This document shows, one piece after another, positions 13,193 through 23,576 of a stretch of DNA of 64,000 nt (its first letter is position 1; each line of letters begins with the position of its first letter). The translations under genes were made by a program, and so were the position numbers. The stretch is from Crassaminicella thermophila (GTDB taxonomy: Bacteria > Bacillota > Clostridia > Peptostreptococcales > Thermotaleaceae), in the NCBI RefSeq assembly GCF_008152325.1, contig NZ_CP042243.1, positions 351,026 to 415,025 on the forward strand. The letters are read 5' to 3'. The notes below the pieces were generated by a model. That model searched no databases, was not told the origin of the DNA, and was given only the letters and a program-made list of their open reading frames with translations.

Positions 13193-13477
13193 ATGAGTAG
13201 ATCCTTAAAAAAAGGACCTTTTGTTGAGCCAAAGCTTTTACGTAGAATAGAAGAGATGAATGAAAAAAATGAGAAAAAAGTATTAAAAACATGGTCAAGA
13301 GCATCAACAATATTTCCACAAATGATAGGACATACGATTGCTGTACATGATGGAAGAAAACATGTACCTGTTTATATAACAGAAGATATGGTTGGACATA
13401 AACTAGGTGAATTTGCACCTACAAGAACTTATAGAGGCCATGCAGATAACGAAAAATCATCTAAGGTTAAGAAATAG
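13193..13477 (+). CDS. rpsS: 30S ribosomal protein S19
   Basis: Head protein near the A site, 94 residues. Conserved [15 protein letters not shown] and [16 protein letters not shown] are present. An upstream in-frame ATG at 13163 would add ten non-conserved residues that cover the ribosome binding site GAAGGGAGG, so ATG 13193 is chosen. Confidence 0.97.
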   Translation: MSRSLKKGPFVEPKLLRRIEEMNEKNEKKVLKTWSRASTIFPQMIGHTIAVHDGRKHVPVYITEDMVGHKLGEFAPTRTYRGHADNEKSSKVKK

Positions 13478-13506
13478 TGAGATAGATACGGAAGGAGGTT
13501 ACTAAG

Positions 13507-13839
13507 ATGGAAGCTAGAGCGATCGCAAAATATGTTCGTATATCTCCAAGAAAATTAAAGCCAATCACTGATATGGTTAGAGGAATGAATGTAGATGAAG
13601 CATTAGCAATATTAGAATACACACCAAGAGCTGGTGCACCAGTACTTTCAAAAGTAATTAAATCAGCAAAGGCTAATGCTGAAAACAACCATGAAATGGA
13701 TGCGGATAAATTATATATCGCTGAAATATATGCAAATCAAGGTCCTACAATGAAGAGATGGAGAGCAGCTTCAATGGGACGCGGTGTGAAAATATTAAAA
13801 AGAACAAGTCATGTAGGGGTTGTATTAAAAGAAAGATAA
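13507..13839 (+). CDS. rplV: 50S ribosomal protein L22
   Basis: Exit-tunnel constriction protein, 110 residues. The beta-hairpin [20 protein letters not shown] that lines the tunnel, a site of macrolide-resistance changes elsewhere, shows no insertion or deletion. It starts at ATG 13507 after GGAAGGAGG. rpsC follows 19 bases later. Confidence 0.98.
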   Translation: MEARAIAKYVRISPRKLKPITDMVRGMNVDEALAILEYTPRAGAPVLSKVIKSAKANAENNHEMDADKLYIAEIYANQGPTMKRWRAASMGRGVKILKRTSHVGVVLKER

Positions 13840-13858
13840 TAAGAAGGAGGGATATGTA

Positions 13859-14593
13859 GTGGGTCAAAAAGTAAGTCCACACGGCTTAAGAGTTGGAGTA
13901 ATCAAAGATTGGGACTCCAAGTGGTATGCAGATAAAGCAAATTTTGCGGACCTTCTAATAGAAGATAACAAGATTCGTAAGTTTGTTAAAAATAAACTTT
14001 ATACATCTGGAATTGCAAGAATTGTTATAGAAAGAGCTGCAAACAATAAAGTGAAGGTAAATGTGTTTACAGCAAAACCAGGTATGGTTATTGGTAAAGC
14101 AGGAGCAGGTGTTGAAGAATTAAGAAAAGAACTTGAAAAATTAACAGGAAAAAGCGTAATTGTAAATGTTAATGAAGTAAAAAGAGCGGAAATGGAAGCA
14201 CAGTTAGTTGCTGAAAATGTTGCGTTTTCACTTGAACGAAGAGTGTCATTCAGAAGAGCTATGAAACAAGCTATTGGTAGAACAATGAAGGCTGGAGCTG
14301 AAGGTATCAAAGTTATGGTATCTGGAAGACTTGGTGGCGCTGAAATGGCAAGAAGTGAAAAATATAGTGAAGGAAATGTACCACTTCACACATTAAGAGC
14401 GGATATTGACTATGGTTTCGCTGAAGCAGATACTACTTACGGAAAACTTGGTGTAAAGGTATGGATAAATAAAGGAGAAGTTCTTCCTGAAACAAGCGAA
14501 GCTGTTAAAGAAATGAGAAGAGCAAATAGAACAAAACAAGAATTTAAACCTAGAAAAGCAAGAAAAGACAATCGTAGAAATGAAGGAAAGTAG
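13859..14593 (+). CDS. rpsC: 30S ribosomal protein S3
   Basis: mRNA entry-site protein with two KH-like domains, 244 residues. [12 protein letters not shown], the KH loop [16 protein letters not shown] and [13 protein letters not shown] are visible. It uses GTG at 13859 after AAGGAGGG. The basic C-terminal tail ([15 protein letters not shown]) is longer than the folded core needs but normal for clostridia. Confidence 0.98.
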   Translation: MGQKVSPHGLRVGVIKDWDSKWYADKANFADLLIEDNKIRKFVKNKLYTSGIARIVIERAANNKVKVNVFTAKPGMVIGKAGAGVEELRKELEKLTGKSVIVNVNEVKRAEMEAQLVAENVAFSLERRVSFRRAMKQAIGRTMKAGAEGIKVMVSGRLGGAEMARSEKYSEGNVPLHTLRADIDYGFAEADTTYGKLGVKVWINKGEVLPETSEAVKEMRRANRTKQEFKPRKARKDNRRNEGK

Positions 14594-14623
14594 TTTTTAA
14601 CGGAGGGAAGGAGGAATCAGACG

Positions 14624-15064
14624 ATGTTAATGCCTAAGAGAGTGAAGCGTCGTAGAGTGCATAGAGGCAGAATGAAAGGTACAGCACAAAGAGGCAATAA
14701 AATAACTTATGGAGAATATGGAATCATGGCTCTTGAGCCAGCGTGGATTACTTCAAACCAAATAGAAGCTGCCAGAATTGCTATGACGAGATCTATAAAA
14801 AGAGGGGGAAAAGTTTGGATTAAAATATTCCCTCATAAGCCAGTGACACAAAAACCTGCTGAAACACGTATGGGTGCTGGTAAAGGTTCTCCAGAATATT
14901 GGGTAGCAGTAGTAAAACCAGGTAGAATTATGTTTGAATTAGCAGGTGTATCTGAAGAAAAAGCTAGAGAAGCTATGAGACTTGCAATTAACAAGCTACC
15001 TATTAAATGTAAATTTGTAACACGTCAAGATACAGAAAAGGGTGGTGAAGCTAATGAAAGCTAA
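14624..15064 (+). CDS. rplP: 50S ribosomal protein L16
   Basis: A-site tRNA contact protein of the large subunit, 146 residues. Starts [19 protein letters not shown] as usual for the family. [21 protein letters not shown] carries the conserved arginine near the A site. Its last 11 bases overlap the rpmC start, so the two are probably translationally coupled. Confidence 0.98.
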   Translation: MLMPKRVKRRRVHRGRMKGTAQRGNKITYGEYGIMALEPAWITSNQIEAARIAMTRSIKRGGKVWIKIFPHKPVTQKPAETRMGAGKGSPEYWVAVVKPGRIMFELAGVSEEKAREAMRLAINKLPIKCKFVTRQDTEKGGEANES

Positions 15065-15254
15065 TAAGCTTCATGATATGACTGTACAAGAGTTAAATAA
15101 TAAACTTATGGAACTAAAAAATGAACTTTTCAACTTGAGATTCCAATTAGCTACAGGTCAGCTTGAGAATCCAATGAGAGTAAAAAGTGTAAGAAAAGAA
15201 ATTGCGCGTACAAAAACCATCCTTAGAGAGAAAGAATTAAAGAAAAACGCATAA
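15054..15254 (+). CDS. rpmC: 50S ribosomal protein L29
   Basis: Two-helix exit-site protein, 66 residues, with [19 protein letters not shown] and [21 protein letters not shown] at 15042 is in frame, but the family start MKANKLHDM fits ATG 15054, which lies within the rplP end. Only a weak ribosome binding site is visible, in line with reinitiation after rplP. Confidence 0.96.
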   Translation: MKANKLHDMTVQELNNKLMELKNELFNLRFQLATGQLENPMRVKSVRKEIARTKTILREKELKKNA

Positions 15255-15282
15255 GTAAGGATATGGAAGGAGGGCTTTACTC

Positions 15283-15537
15283 GTGGAAAGAGGAAGAAGA
15301 AAGTCTAGAGTAGGACGTGTAGTTAGTGACAAAATGGATAAAACTATTGTAGTAGCAGTAGAAGATTTTGTACGTCACCCACTATACGGAAAAGCAGTAA
15401 AAAGAACTAAGAAATTTAAAGCTCACGATGAAAATAATGAGTGTAGAATCGGCGATAGAGTAAAAATTATGGAAACTAGACCATTAAGTAAAGATAAAAG
15501 ATGGAGACTAGTAAACATCGTAGAAAGAGCTAAGTAA
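15283..15537 (+). CDS. rpsQ: 30S ribosomal protein S17
   Basis: Primary 16S binding protein with an OB fold, 84 residues. The motif [17 protein letters not shown] and the [19 protein letters not shown] loop are intact. The start is GTG at 15283 behind GGAAGGAGG. The length is normal and nothing unusual is seen. Confidence 0.97.
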   Translation: MERGRRKSRVGRVVSDKMDKTIVVAVEDFVRHPLYGKAVKRTKKFKAHDENNECRIGDRVKIMETRPLSKDKRWRLVNIVERAK

Positions 15538-15563
15538 TTGTATAACCGGAGGGAGGTATTACT

Positions 15564-15932
15564 ATGATTCAACAAGAATCACGCCTAAAAGTTGCAGATA
15601 ATTCAGGAGCAAAAGAATTACTATGTATCCGTGTACTAGGTGGTTCAAAGCGTAAATATGCAAATATTGGCGACATCATTGTTTGTGCAGTAAAAGATGC
15701 AACACCAGGCGGTGTTGTTAAAAAAGGACAAGTTGTTAAGGCTGTTGTAGTAAGAAGTAAACATGGTGCTAGACGTGTTGACGGAAGCTATATCAAATTT
15801 GACGAAAATGCAGCAGTTGTTATAAAAGAAGATAAAACTCCTGTAGGAACTCGTATTTTCGGACCGGTTGCAAGAGAATTAAGAGAAAGAGATTTTATGA
15901 AAATCGTTTCACTTGCACCAGAAGTATTATAG
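15564..15932 (+). CDS. rplN: 50S ribosomal protein L14
   Basis: Inter-subunit bridge protein, 122 residues. It has [32 protein letters not shown] and the C-terminal [21 protein letters not shown] 15564 follows GGAGGGAGG. rplX begins 18 bases after its stop. Confidence 0.98.
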   Translation: MIQQESRLKVADNSGAKELLCIRVLGGSKRKYANIGDIIVCAVKDATPGGVVKKGQVVKAVVVRSKHGARRVDGSYIKFDENAAVVIKEDKTPVGTRIFGPVARELRERDFMKIVSLAPEVL

Positions 15933-15950
15933 CTTAAGGAGGTGTAATGA

Positions 15951-16262
15951 ATGCACGTTAAAAAAGGTGATACAGTAGTTGTTATTTCAGGAAAAGATAA
16001 AGGAAAAAAAGGTAAAGTAATAGAAGCTATGCCGAAAAAAAATAGAGTAATCGTTGAAGGTGTAAACATGCTTACAAAGCATCAAAAGCCAAACGCAAAG
16101 GTGCAACAAGGTGGAATTATTCACCAAGAAGGACCAATTCATGTTTCAAATGTAATGCTTTGGGATAAAAAAGCTAATGCACCAACAAGAGTAGGATATA
16201 AAGTATTAGAAAACGGTAAAAAAGTAAGAGTATCTAGAAAGACCGGAGAAGTAATTGAGTAA
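15951..16262 (+). CDS. rplX: 50S ribosomal protein L24
   Basis: Assembly-initiating KOW protein, 103 residues. The N-terminal KOW motif [19 protein letters not shown] is followed by [11 protein letters not shown], which fits the bacterial L24 family. AAGGAGGTG precedes ATG 15951. Confidence 0.97.
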   Translation: MHVKKGDTVVVISGKDKGKKGKVIEAMPKKNRVIVEGVNMLTKHQKPNAKVQQGGIIHQEGPIHVSNVMLWDKKANAPTRVGYKVLENGKKVRVSRKTGEVIE

Positions 16263-16290
16263 TATTTAAGCTTGAAGGGAGGTCAAAACT

Positions 16291-16830
16291 GTGGCTAGAT
16301 TAAAAGAACTATACAATAAAGAGATTGCAAAAGCTTTAATGGAAAAGTTCGGATATAAAAGCACAATGGAAATTCCAAAACTTGAAAAAGTAGTTGTAAA
16401 TATGGGCCTAGGAGATGCAAAAGATAATGCAAAACTTCTAGAAGTAGCTGTAGAGGAATTAGCTACAATAACTGGACAAAAGCCTATTGTTACTAGAGCA
16501 AAAAAATCTGTTGCAAACTTTAAAGTTCGTGAAGGTATGCCTGTTGGAGCTAAAGTAACATTAAGAGGCGAAAAAATGTTTGAATTTGTTGATAGATTAT
16601 TCAACATTTCTTTACCAAGGGTAAGAGACTTTAGAGGTGTAAATCCTAATTCATTTGATGGTAGAGGTAATTATGCATTAGGAGTTAAAGAGCAATTAAT
16701 ATTCCCTGAAATTGAATATGATAAAGTTGACAAAGTAAGAGGAATGGATATAATTTTCGTTACGACTGCGAAAACTGATGAGGAAGCACGCGAGTTATTA
16801 AGATTATTAGGAATGCCATTCGCTAGATAA
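16291..16830 (+). CDS. rplE: 50S ribosomal protein L5
   Basis: 5S rRNA binding protein of the central protuberance, 179 residues. It has [38 protein letters not shown] and the conserved [17 protein letters not shown]. The start is GTG 16291 after GAAGGGAGG. Only 12 bases separate it from the S14 gene. Confidence 0.98.
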   Translation: MARLKELYNKEIAKALMEKFGYKSTMEIPKLEKVVVNMGLGDAKDNAKLLEVAVEELATITGQKPIVTRAKKSVANFKVREGMPVGAKVTLRGEKMFEFVDRLFNISLPRVRDFRGVNPNSFDGRGNYALGVKEQLIFPEIEYDKVDKVRGMDIIFVTTAKTDEEARELLRLLGMPFAR

Positions 16831-16842
16831 GGAGGGAAAGTA

Positions 16843-17028
16843 GTGGCTAGAAAAGCTCTTGTAGTGAAACAGCAAAGAAAACAAAAATTCTCAACTAGAG
16901 AATATAATAGATGTCGAATTTGTGGAAGACCACATGCCTATTTAAGAAAATTTGGTATATGCCGTATTTGTTTTAGAGAATTAGCTTACAAAGGTGAAAT
17001 ACCAGGAGTTAAGAAGGCAAGCTGGTAA
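16843..17028 (+). CDS. rpsZ: 30S ribosomal protein S14, zinc-binding short form
   Basis: Short type-Z S14 of 61 residues. Two CRIC motifs in [23 protein letters not shown] form the zinc site of the C+ form. It starts with GTG 16843 right after the rplE stop, with GGAGGG as ribosome binding site. The presence of the zinc form in the main operon is usual for Firmicutes. Confidence 0.97.
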   Translation: MARKALVVKQQRKQKFSTREYNRCRICGRPHAYLRKFGICRICFRELAYKGEIPGVKKASW

Positions 17029-17056
17029 GGAATATAGGGAAGGAGGTAATATAACC

Positions 17057-17452
17057 ATGATGACAGATCCAATCGCAGATATGCTTACACGTATAAGAAA
17101 TGCAAATACAGTGAGACATGAGTCAGTAGACGTTCCTGCTTCAAACATGAAAAAGTCAATTGCTGAAATTCTTTTAAAAGAAGGATTTATCAAAGGATAT
17201 GATGTAATTGAAGATGGAAAACAAGGTATTATTAGAATACAAATGAAGTACGGAAATAATAAAGAAAGAGTTATTAGTGGTCTTAAGAAAATTTCTAAAC
17301 CAGGTTTAAGAGTTTATGCAAAGAAAGATGAAATACCAAAGGTATTAGGTGGCCTAGGAATAGCTATTCTTTCAACTTCTAACGGTATTGTTACAGATAA
17401 GGAAGCTAGAAAACTAGGTGCAGGAGGAGAAGTTATCTGCTACGTTTGGTAA
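17057..17452 (+). CDS. rpsH: 30S ribosomal protein S8
   Basis: Central-domain 16S binding protein, 131 residues; in E. coli it represses the spc operon. [16 protein letters not shown] and the C-terminal [19 protein letters not shown] with ICYVW are intact. Two ATGs (17057, 17060) follow GGAAGGAGG; a longer frame from 16994 overlaps the S14 gene and lacks family similarity. Confidence 0.97.
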   Translation: MMTDPIADMLTRIRNANTVRHESVDVPASNMKKSIAEILLKEGFIKGYDVIEDGKQGIIRIQMKYGNNKERVISGLKKISKPGLRVYAKKDEIPKVLGGLGIAILSTSNGIVTDKEARKLGAGGEVICYVW

Positions 17453-17483
17453 TAGATAATTTTAAGGTATAGGAGGTGCAGCT

Positions 17484-18023
17484 ATGTCAAGGATAGGAAG
17501 ATTGCCAATCACGATCCCAGACGGTGTAGAAATCAAGATTGATGAAAAAAATCTTGTTACAGTGAAAGGCCCAAAAGGACAATTACAAGAACAGATTCAT
17601 AAAGATATGAAGATTACTATAGAAGGAACAGAATTAAAAGTAGAAAGACCTACAAACAATAAAAATCATAGATCTTTACATGGATTAAGCCGTACATTAA
17701 TTAACAATATGATTGTCGGCGTAACAAAAGGCTATGAGAAAAAGCTGCAAGTGAATGGAGTAGGTTATCGTGCAGCAAAACAAGGAAATAAACTTAATTT
17801 AACTTTAGGATTTTCACATCCAGTAGAGATGGTTGATCCAGAAGGTATAACAACAGAAGTTCCAAACCCAAATGAAATTATTGTTAAGGGAATTAATAAG
17901 CAATTAGTTGGAAACTATGCTGCAAAAATTAGAGCTTGGAGAGAGCCAGAGCCATACAAAGGCAAAGGAATTAGATATGCTGATGAAGTAATCCGTCGTA
18001 AGGAAGGTAAAGCAGGTAAGTAG
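17484..18023 (+). CDS. rplF: 50S ribosomal protein L6
   Basis: Large-subunit protein near the factor-binding site, 179 residues. The start [18 protein letters not shown], the duplicated fold and the C-terminal [20 protein letters not shown] are present. ATG 17484 follows AGGAGGTG. rplR is 20 bases downstream. Confidence 0.98.
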   Translation: MSRIGRLPITIPDGVEIKIDEKNLVTVKGPKGQLQEQIHKDMKITIEGTELKVERPTNNKNHRSLHGLSRTLINNMIVGVTKGYEKKLQVNGVGYRAAKQGNKLNLTLGFSHPVEMVDPEGITTEVPNPNEIIVKGINKQLVGNYAAKIRAWREPEPYKGKGIRYADEVIRRKEGKAGK

Positions 18024-18043
18024 TAGGAAAGGAGTGAAATGAA

Positions 18044-18412
18044 GTGATCAAGAAAGAGAGCAAAAACTTAAGAAGACAAAAAAGACACTTAAGAATCCGC
18101 AATAAAGTGTCTGGAACTCCTGAACGTCCAAGATTAAGTATATATAGAAGTTTAAACAATATGTATGCACAAATTATTGATGATGTAAAAGGGCATACAT
18201 TAGTTTCTGCTTCTACTTTAGATAAAGAAGTTAAGGAAAAAGTAAGCAAAGGAGGCAACAAAGAAGCTGCTAAATTAGTAGGTGAGATTGTTGCAAAGAG
18301 AGCATTAGAAAAAGGAATAAATGCTGTTGTATTTGATAGAGGCGGATACATTTATCATGGAAGAGTAAAAGAACTAGCAGAAGGTGCAAGAGAAGCTGGT
18401 TTGAAATTCTAG
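18044..18412 (+). CDS. rplR: 50S ribosomal protein L18
   Basis: 5S rRNA binding protein, 122 residues, with the basic N-terminus [20 protein letters not shown] and the end [20 protein letters not shown]. It begins with GTG 18044 after AAAGGAGTG and lies 17 bases before rpsE. Confidence 0.97.
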   Translation: MIKKESKNLRRQKRHLRIRNKVSGTPERPRLSIYRSLNNMYAQIIDDVKGHTLVSASTLDKEVKEKVSKGGNKEAAKLVGEIVAKRALEKGINAVVFDRGGYIYHGRVKELAEGAREAGLKF

Positions 18413-18429
18413 GAGAAGGAGGGAAATGA

Positions 18430-18936
18430 ATGAAACGTCAACTAATTGATGCGAGCAAACTGGACTTAAAAGAGACAGTTATTAATATAAGCCGTGTAAC
18501 AAAAGTTGTTAAAGGTGGTAGAACCTTCAGATTTAGTGCAACTGTTGTAGTTGGAGATGAAAACGGATACGTTGGAATTGGTTCAGGAAAAGCTCAGGAA
18601 ATTCCTGATGCTATTAGAAAAGGAATTGAAGAAGCGAAAAAGAATCTTATATATGTTCCAAGAGTAGGAACAACAATCCCTCATAGAATAGAGGGCCATT
18701 TTGGTGCTGGACGCGTATTACTTATGCCAGCTAAAGAAGGTACAGGAGTTATTGCAGGTGGACCTGTACGTGCGGTTTTAGAGTTTGCAGGAATTAAAGA
18801 TGTAAGAGCAAAATCTTTAGGAACAAATAACACAAGAAATATGGTTAATGCGACAATAGACGGCTTGAAAAAACTAAAAACTGTTGAAGAAGTTGCAAGA
18901 TTAAGAGGTAAAACTGTAGAGGAATTATTAGGTTAG
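18430..18936 (+). CDS. rpsE: 30S ribosomal protein S5
   Basis: Decoding-fidelity protein of the 30S body, 168 residues. [20 protein letters not shown] and [18 protein letters not shown] are visible. The S4-S5 interface residues are in normal context. Start ATG 18430 after GGAGGG. Confidence 0.98.
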   Translation: MKRQLIDASKLDLKETVINISRVTKVVKGGRTFRFSATVVVGDENGYVGIGSGKAQEIPDAIRKGIEEAKKNLIYVPRVGTTIPHRIEGHFGAGRVLLMPAKEGTGVIAGGPVRAVLEFAGIKDVRAKSLGTNNTRNMVNATIDGLKKLKTVEEVARLRGKTVEELLG

Positions 18937-18949
18937 GAGGGGAAAGACC

Positions 18950-19132
18950 TTGGCTAAAATGTTAAGAATAACATTAGTAAAAAGTACCATTGGGTCCAAG
19001 CCTCAACATAGAAAAACAATCGAAGCGCTAGGACTAAAAAAAATTAGACAAGTAGTGGAAAAGCAAGACAACCCTCAAATGAGAGGAATGGTTGAAAAAG
19101 TTAAGCATTTAGTGAAAGTTGAAGAAATATAG
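18950..19132 (+). CDS. rpmD: 50S ribosomal protein L30
   Basis: Small large-subunit protein of 60 residues. It has LRITLVKSTIGSKPQHRKTI followed by LGLKKIRQVVEKQDNPQMRG, as in the bacterial family. It uses a TTG start at 18950, supported by GGAGGGGAAAG just before it. Confidence 0.96.
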   Translation: MAKMLRITLVKSTIGSKPQHRKTIEALGLKKIRQVVEKQDNPQMRGMVEKVKHLVKVEEI

Positions 19133-19149
19133 GTTAAGGAGGTGTAACC

Positions 19150-19590
19150 ATGAAGCTACATGAGTTAAGACCAGCTGAAGGATCAACAAAAAATGTAAAA
19201 AGACTAGGAAGAGGAACTGCTACTGGTCAAGGTAAAACTGCTGGCCGTGGACAAAAAGGACAAAAATCTCGTAGCGGTGGTGGTGTAAAGCCAGGATTCG
19301 AAGGTGGCCAAATGCCTCTATATAGAAGACTACCTAAGAGAGGTTTTACAAACATATTTAAAAAGCAATGGACAATTGTTAATTTAGATGTATTAAATAA
19401 ATTTGATGAAGGTACTGTTGTAACTCCTGAATTGCTTTTAGAAACAGGCGTAATCAAAAAAGTTGTTGACGGAGTAAAAGTACTAGGAAACGGAGAACTA
19501 CAAAAGAAGATAACTGTACAGGCTCATAAATTCAGCCAGTCAGCTGTAGAAAAAATTGAAGCTGCTGGAGGAAAGGCAGAGGTGATTTAA
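19150..19590 (+). CDS. rplO: 50S ribosomal protein L15
   Basis: Late-assembly large-subunit protein, 146 residues. The basic N-terminus [20 protein letters not shown] and [19 protein letters not shown] are conserved. Its stop is one base before the secY start, so secY translation is probably coupled. Confidence 0.98.
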   Translation: MKLHELRPAEGSTKNVKRLGRGTATGQGKTAGRGQKGQKSRSGGGVKPGFEGGQMPLYRRLPKRGFTNIFKKQWTIVNLDVLNKFDEGTVVTPELLLETGVIKKVVDGVKVLGNGELQKKITVQAHKFSQSAVEKIEAAGGKAEVI

Positions 19591-19591
19591 C

Positions 19592-20869
19592 GTGCTATCT
19601 ACCCTACGAAATGCTTGGAAAATTCCTGATTTAAGAAAGAGAATGCTATATACCTTGATGATGTTGGTGGTATTTAGATTAGGATCAAACATTCCTGTTC
19701 CTGGAATAAACAGAACGATCTTAGAACAGTTGTTTAAACAAGGGGAAAGTGGTCTGTTTGGTTTGTTTAATCTATTTTCAGGAGGAGCTTTTAGAAAGTT
19801 TACAATATTTGCTTTAAGTATTACACCATATATCACCTCATCTATCATTATGCAGCTTTTAACAATTGCAATTCCTAGTCTAGAAGCATTAGCTAGAGAG
19901 GGAGAAGAAGGAAGAAAAAAGATAGCACAGTACACAAGATATGGGACAGTTATACTCGCTTTGATCCAAGCTATTGGTGTAAGTGTTGGATTATTCCGTC
20001 AAGCGCTTATATCATATGATTTTTGGTCAGTAAGTATTGTAGTACTTACATTAACAGCAGGAACGGCTTTCTTAATGTGGTTAGGGGAGCAAATTACTGA
20101 AAATGGAATTGGAAATGGTATTTCATTGATTATTTTTGCAGGAATCATTTCTAGAGTTCCGTTAGGGTTTGTTCATACTTTCCAAAAACTTAGCGTAGGT
20201 GAAGTTTCTATCGTTTCTTTAATTATATTTGCAATACTTGCAGTATTCATTATTGCAGGTGTAGTAGCAATTCAGCAAGGTACAAGAAAAATTCCTGTAC
20301 AATATGCAAAAAGAGTTGTTGGAAGAAAAATGTATGGAGGACATAGTACTCATATTCCATTAAAAGTTAATCAAGCGGGAGTTATACCTGTAATATTTGC
20401 AGTTTCATTACTTCAATTCCCATTAACATTAACTTATTTCTTTCAAGGCGGTGGGTTTGCAAGCTTTGTACAAAAATATTTGTCACCAGCAGGAAGTCCT
20501 GGAATTTGGATATATTCTATTTTAAATGTTGCTTTAATTATATTCTTTACTTACTTCTATACAGCAGTTACATTTAACCCTATAGAAGTTGCAGAGAATA
20601 TGAAAAAGCATGGAGGTTTCATTCCAGGAATTAGACCAGGAAAACCAACTTCAGAGTATTTAAATAAAGTATTAACAAGAATTACTTTGGCAGGTGCTGT
20701 ATTCCTTGCAGGAATTACTGTAATGCCTACAATTATACTGCAATTTACAAATCTTCAATTTAGATTTGGTGGAACATCCTTACTTATTGCAGTAGGGGTT
20801 GCATTAGAGACGATGAAGCAAGTAGAAGCACAAATGATGATGAGACATTACCAAGGTTTCTTAAAATAG
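19592..20869 (+). CDS. secY: Preprotein translocase subunit SecY
   Basis: Channel subunit of the Sec translocon in the cytoplasmic membrane, 425 residues with about ten membrane segments. The start region LRNAWKIPDLRKRMLYTL, the plug-side GSNIPVPGI, NGIGNGISLIIFAGI and PGIRPGKPTSEYL are conserved. It starts at GTG 19592, one base after rplO; the site GGAAAGGCAGAGGTG lies in rplO. Confidence 0.98.
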   Translation: MLSTLRNAWKIPDLRKRMLYTLMMLVVFRLGSNIPVPGINRTILEQLFKQGESGLFGLFNLFSGGAFRKFTIFALSITPYITSSIIMQLLTIAIPSLEALAREGEEGRKKIAQYTRYGTVILALIQAIGVSVGLFRQALISYDFWSVSIVVLTLTAGTAFLMWLGEQITENGIGNGISLIIFAGIISRVPLGFVHTFQKLSVGEVSIVSLIIFAILAVFIIAGVVAIQQGTRKIPVQYAKRVVGRKMYGGHSTHIPLKVNQAGVIPVIFAVSLLQFPLTLTYFFQGGGFASFVQKYLSPAGSPGIWIYSILNVALIIFFTYFYTAVTFNPIEVAENMKKHGGFIPGIRPGKPTSEYLNKVLTRITLAGAVFLAGITVMPTIILQFTNLQFRFGGTSLLIAVGVALETMKQVEAQMMMRHYQGFLK

Positions 20870-20876
20870 GAGTATT

Positions 20877-20896
20877 CATGGGGAGAATTCCCCATG
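20877..20896. repeat. Short hairpin between secY and adk
   Basis: CATGGGG and CCCCATG form a 7-base-pair stem around AGAATT just after the secY stop. No T-run follows. Possibly a processing or partial termination site. Confidence 0.4.
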
Positions 20897-20929
20897 CGTT
20901 ACTTCATTAGAATCTAGGAGATGGTATTG

Positions 20930-21574
20930 ATGAGATTAATCTTATTAGGGCCTCCAGGGGCAGGTAAGGGAACACAAGCTTCAAGTATTGTTCAAAAATT
21001 TGATATACCGCATATATCAACAGGCGATATCTTTAGGAAAAATATTAAAGAAGGAACGGAATTAGGAAAAAAAGCAAAAGAATATATGGATCAAGGGCTT
21101 TTAGTTCCAGATGAACTTGTTGTAGCCATTGTTGAAGATAGATTACAACAAGAAGATTGCAAAGAAGGTTTTCTGCTTGATGGATTTCCGAGAACTGTTA
21201 ATCAAGCAGAAGAATTAGATAAAGTGCTTACAAAGATGAATGTAAGCTTGGATAAAGTAATAAATGTGGAAGTAGACAAAGAGATCTTAGTTGAAAGAGC
21301 TGTTGGAAGAAGAATCTGTAAAAATTGCGGTGCTACATTCCATGTTAAATTTAACCCACCTGCAAAAGAAGGTATATGTGACAAATGTGGTGAAAAGTTG
21401 CAGCAAAGAGCAGACGATAATGAAGAAACAGTTTCTAAGAGAATAGAAGTATACTTGAATGAAACAAAACCACTAATTGATTATTATAAAAATAAAGGGA
21501 TTATTGCCACAATAAACGGACAACAAGAAATAGATAAGGTATTTAAAGATATTGTTGTTGCTTTAGGAGAGTAA
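20930..21574 (+). CDS. adk: Adenylate kinase
   Basis: Converts ATP and AMP to two ADP in the cytosol; 214 residues. The P-loop [10 protein letters not shown] is at the start, DGFPRT in the NMP-binding part, and the lid contains four cysteines (CKNCG...CDKCG), i.e. the zinc-lid form typical of Gram-positives. ATG 20930 is preferred over ATG 20921, because TAGGAG lies directly against 20921 but nine bases before 20930. Confidence 0.97.
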   Translation: MRLILLGPPGAGKGTQASSIVQKFDIPHISTGDIFRKNIKEGTELGKKAKEYMDQGLLVPDELVVAIVEDRLQQEDCKEGFLLDGFPRTVNQAEELDKVLTKMNVSLDKVINVEVDKEILVERAVGRRICKNCGATFHVKFNPPAKEGICDKCGEKLQQRADDNEETVSKRIEVYLNETKPLIDYYKNKGIIATINGQQEIDKVFKDIVVALGE

Positions 21575-21578
21575 TCAA

Positions 21579-22328
21579 ATGATTATTTTAAAATCAAGTA
21601 ATGAAATTGATTATATGAAAGAAGCGGGGAAAATTGTGGCCTATGTCCATGAAGTAGTACGTGATGCTATAAAGCCTGGTATTACTACAAAGGAATTAGA
21701 CGAAATTGCTGAAAGAGAAATAATAAAACATGGAGCAATACCAGCTTTTAAAGGTTATCATGGATTTCCAGCAAGTATTTGTGCTTCAATCAATGAGGAA
21801 GTCGTTCACGGAATACCTGGATTAAAAACATTAAAAGATGGCGATATTATTAGTGTAGATATAGGAGCAGTCTATAAAGGTTATAATGGAGATGCTGCAA
21901 AAACACATCCAGTAGGAAAAGTTTCTGATGAAGCTTTAAAGCTTATTCAGGTAACAAAAGAAAGTTTCTATGAAGGACTAAAATTTTGCAGAGTTGGAAA
22001 CCGACTATCGGATATATCTCATGCTGTACAAAATCATGTAGAAAACAATGGATTTTCTGTAGTAAGAGATTTTGTAGGGCATGGAATAGGAAAGGATATG
22101 CATGAAGATCCACAGATTCCTAATTTTGGACCACCTGGAAAGGGACCAAGATTAAGGGATGGAATGGTTTTAGCAATAGAGCCAATGGTGAACATGGGAA
22201 CATATAAAGTAAAAGTTCTTCAGGATAACTGGACTGTTGTGACCTTAGACAATAAGTTATCAGCACATTATGAGCATACGGTTGCCATCACAAAAGACGA
22301 TCCGATTATTTTAACAAGCCTTTCTTAA
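21579..22328 (+). CDS. map: Type I methionine aminopeptidase
   Basis: Removes N-terminal methionine from new proteins; 249 residues. Metal ligands are in place: [16 protein letters not shown] with two aspartates, [12 protein letters not shown] with the histidine, EPMVN and the late YEHT. Start ATG 21579 is 4 bases after adk, with AGGAGA inside the adk end. It belongs to the spc operon. Confidence 0.97.
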   Translation: MIILKSSNEIDYMKEAGKIVAYVHEVVRDAIKPGITTKELDEIAEREIIKHGAIPAFKGYHGFPASICASINEEVVHGIPGLKTLKDGDIISVDIGAVYKGYNGDAAKTHPVGKVSDEALKLIQVTKESFYEGLKFCRVGNRLSDISHAVQNHVENNGFSVVRDFVGHGIGKDMHEDPQIPNFGPPGKGPRLRDGMVLAIEPMVNMGTYKVKVLQDNWTVVTLDNKLSAHYEHTVAITKDDPIILTSLS

Positions 22329-22346
22329 GGCAAAGAGGTGAAAAAT

Positions 22347-22625
22347 GTGAATACGACTCATGAAGTTTCAATAGGTCAAATTGTTAAATCAAAAGCTGGA
22401 AGAGATAAGGATAAATTGTTTATAGTTATTGGTATTGTAGATGAGCAGTATGTTCTTATTTCGGATGGAGACCTAAGAAAAATTGATAAACCAAAGAAAA
22501 AAAAGGTGAAGCACTTAGGGAAATATAATATAATAAGTGAAGCTGTAAAAAATAAGATTGAGAATAATGAAAAAATAAGCAATTTATTTTTGAGGCGTGA
22601 ACTGGAAAAACTGGGTCTTAGCTAA
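22347..22625 (+). CDS. KOW-domain RNA-binding protein (L14e/L6e-like)
   Basis: Small basic protein of 92 residues with an N-terminal KOW motif (IGQIVKSKAGRDKDKLFIVIG) and a lysine-rich middle (KPKKKKVKHLGKYNI). Related proteins sit between map and infA in many Firmicutes and are assumed to bind the ribosome; the exact role is not established. GTG 22347 is chosen because GAGGTG at 22335-22340 serves as ribosome binding site and would otherwise be part of the coding region. Confidence 0.85.
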   Translation: MNTTHEVSIGQIVKSKAGRDKDKLFIVIGIVDEQYVLISDGDLRKIDKPKKKKVKHLGKYNIISEAVKNKIENNEKISNLFLRRELEKLGLS

Positions 22626-22651
22626 CCTAGGAATAGGAGGTCAATTTCCTA

Positions 22652-22876
22652 ATGGCAAAGAAAGATGTAATAGAGGTTCAAGGCACAGTTGTTGAAGCTT
22701 TGCCTAATGCCATGTTTAAAGTTAAATTGGAAAACGGACATGAGTTATTAGCACATATTTCTGGTAAACTTAGAATGAACTTTATCAGAATATTGCCTGG
22801 TGATACAGTTACAGTTGAATTGTCCCCTTATGATCTAACAAGAGGGAGAATTACTTGGCGAGGCAAAGGCAAGTGA
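22652..22876 (+). CDS. infA: Translation initiation factor IF-1
   Basis: Single OB-fold protein of 74 residues that binds the 30S A site. [19 protein letters not shown] and [20 protein letters not shown] are conserved. ATG 22652 lies behind AGGAGG. rpmJ follows after 16 bases. Confidence 0.98.
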   Translation: MAKKDVIEVQGTVVEALPNAMFKVKLENGHELLAHISGKLRMNFIRILPGDTVTVELSPYDLTRGRITWRGKGK

Positions 22877-22892
22877 TTAAGGAGGGATAACA

Positions 22893-23006
22893 GTGAAAGT
22901 TAGAGCATCCGTTAAGCCTATATGCGAAAAATGTAAAATTATTAAAAGAAAAGGCAAAGTTATGGTCATCTGTGAAAATCCTAAGCATAAACAAAAACAA
23001 GGTTAA
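22893..23006 (+). CDS. rpmJ: 50S ribosomal protein L36
   Basis: 37-residue zinc-binding protein. Read directly: GTG at 22893 after AAGGAGGG, translation [20 protein letters not shown] and on to TAA at 23006. Ligands are C11, C14, C27 and a histidine at 32, the C+ form. It is the last gene before the 179-base gap leading to rpsM. Confidence 0.96.
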   Translation: MKVRASVKPICEKCKIIKRKGKVMVICENPKHKQKQG

Positions 23007-23185
23007 ATTTGAATAGTTGAAAAATAATATTCAAATGTTATGCAATGAAAATTTTCATGGTATAAATATTAGTATATAAGTGTGCGGCTGCGTTTAATCT
23101 TAAAATTTTGATTAAACAACTTATAACTAATAATGACATATAAAGATAGTTTGTAATAGCACAGATTTAGGAGGTGTAAAGTAAA
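23007..23185 (+). promoter_or_regulatory. Structured gap before rpsM (alpha-operon part)
   Basis: Three pairings lie in 179 bases: a 9-base-pair stem at 23007-23036, the palindrome ATGAAAATTTTCAT at 23045-23058, and GTTTAATC/GATTAAAC (23092-23117) extended by TATAAGT/ACTTATA. No clear promoter was recognised. In E. coli S4 represses from just upstream of rpsM; a related leader here is a guess from position. Confidence 0.4.
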
Positions 23186-23557
23186 ATGGCAAGAATCGCT
23201 GGTGTTGACTTACCAAGAGAAAAAAGAGTAGAAATAGGTTTGACATACATCTACGGTATAGGTAGAAAAACATCAAACATTATATTAGAAAAAGCAGGGA
23301 TAAATCCTGATACAAGAGTAAGAGATCTTACTGAAGATGAAGTAGGTAATCTAAGAAAAATCATAGACAATGAATACCAAGTTGAAGGGGATCTTCGTAG
23401 AGAGATTTCTTTAAATATTAAGAGATTAAAAGAAATTGGTTGTTATAGAGGAATTCGTCATAGAAAAGGTCTTCCAGTAAGAGGACAAAAAACAAAAACA
23501 AATGCGAGAACTAGAAAAGGACCTAAAAAGACTGTTGGACGTAAGAAAAAGAAATAG
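23186..23557 (+). CDS. rpsM: 30S ribosomal protein S13
   Basis: 30S head protein contacting the P-site tRNA, 123 residues. [20 protein letters not shown] and the basic tail [20 protein letters not shown] are intact. ATG 23186 follows TTAGGAGGTG. First gene of the alpha-operon part. Confidence 0.98.
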   Translation: MARIAGVDLPREKRVEIGLTYIYGIGRKTSNIILEKAGINPDTRVRDLTEDEVGNLRKIIDNEYQVEGDLRREISLNIKRLKEIGCYRGIRHRKGLPVRGQKTKTNARTRKGPKKTVGRKKKK

Positions 23558-23576
23558 TTAAAGGAGGGTAAATGAC

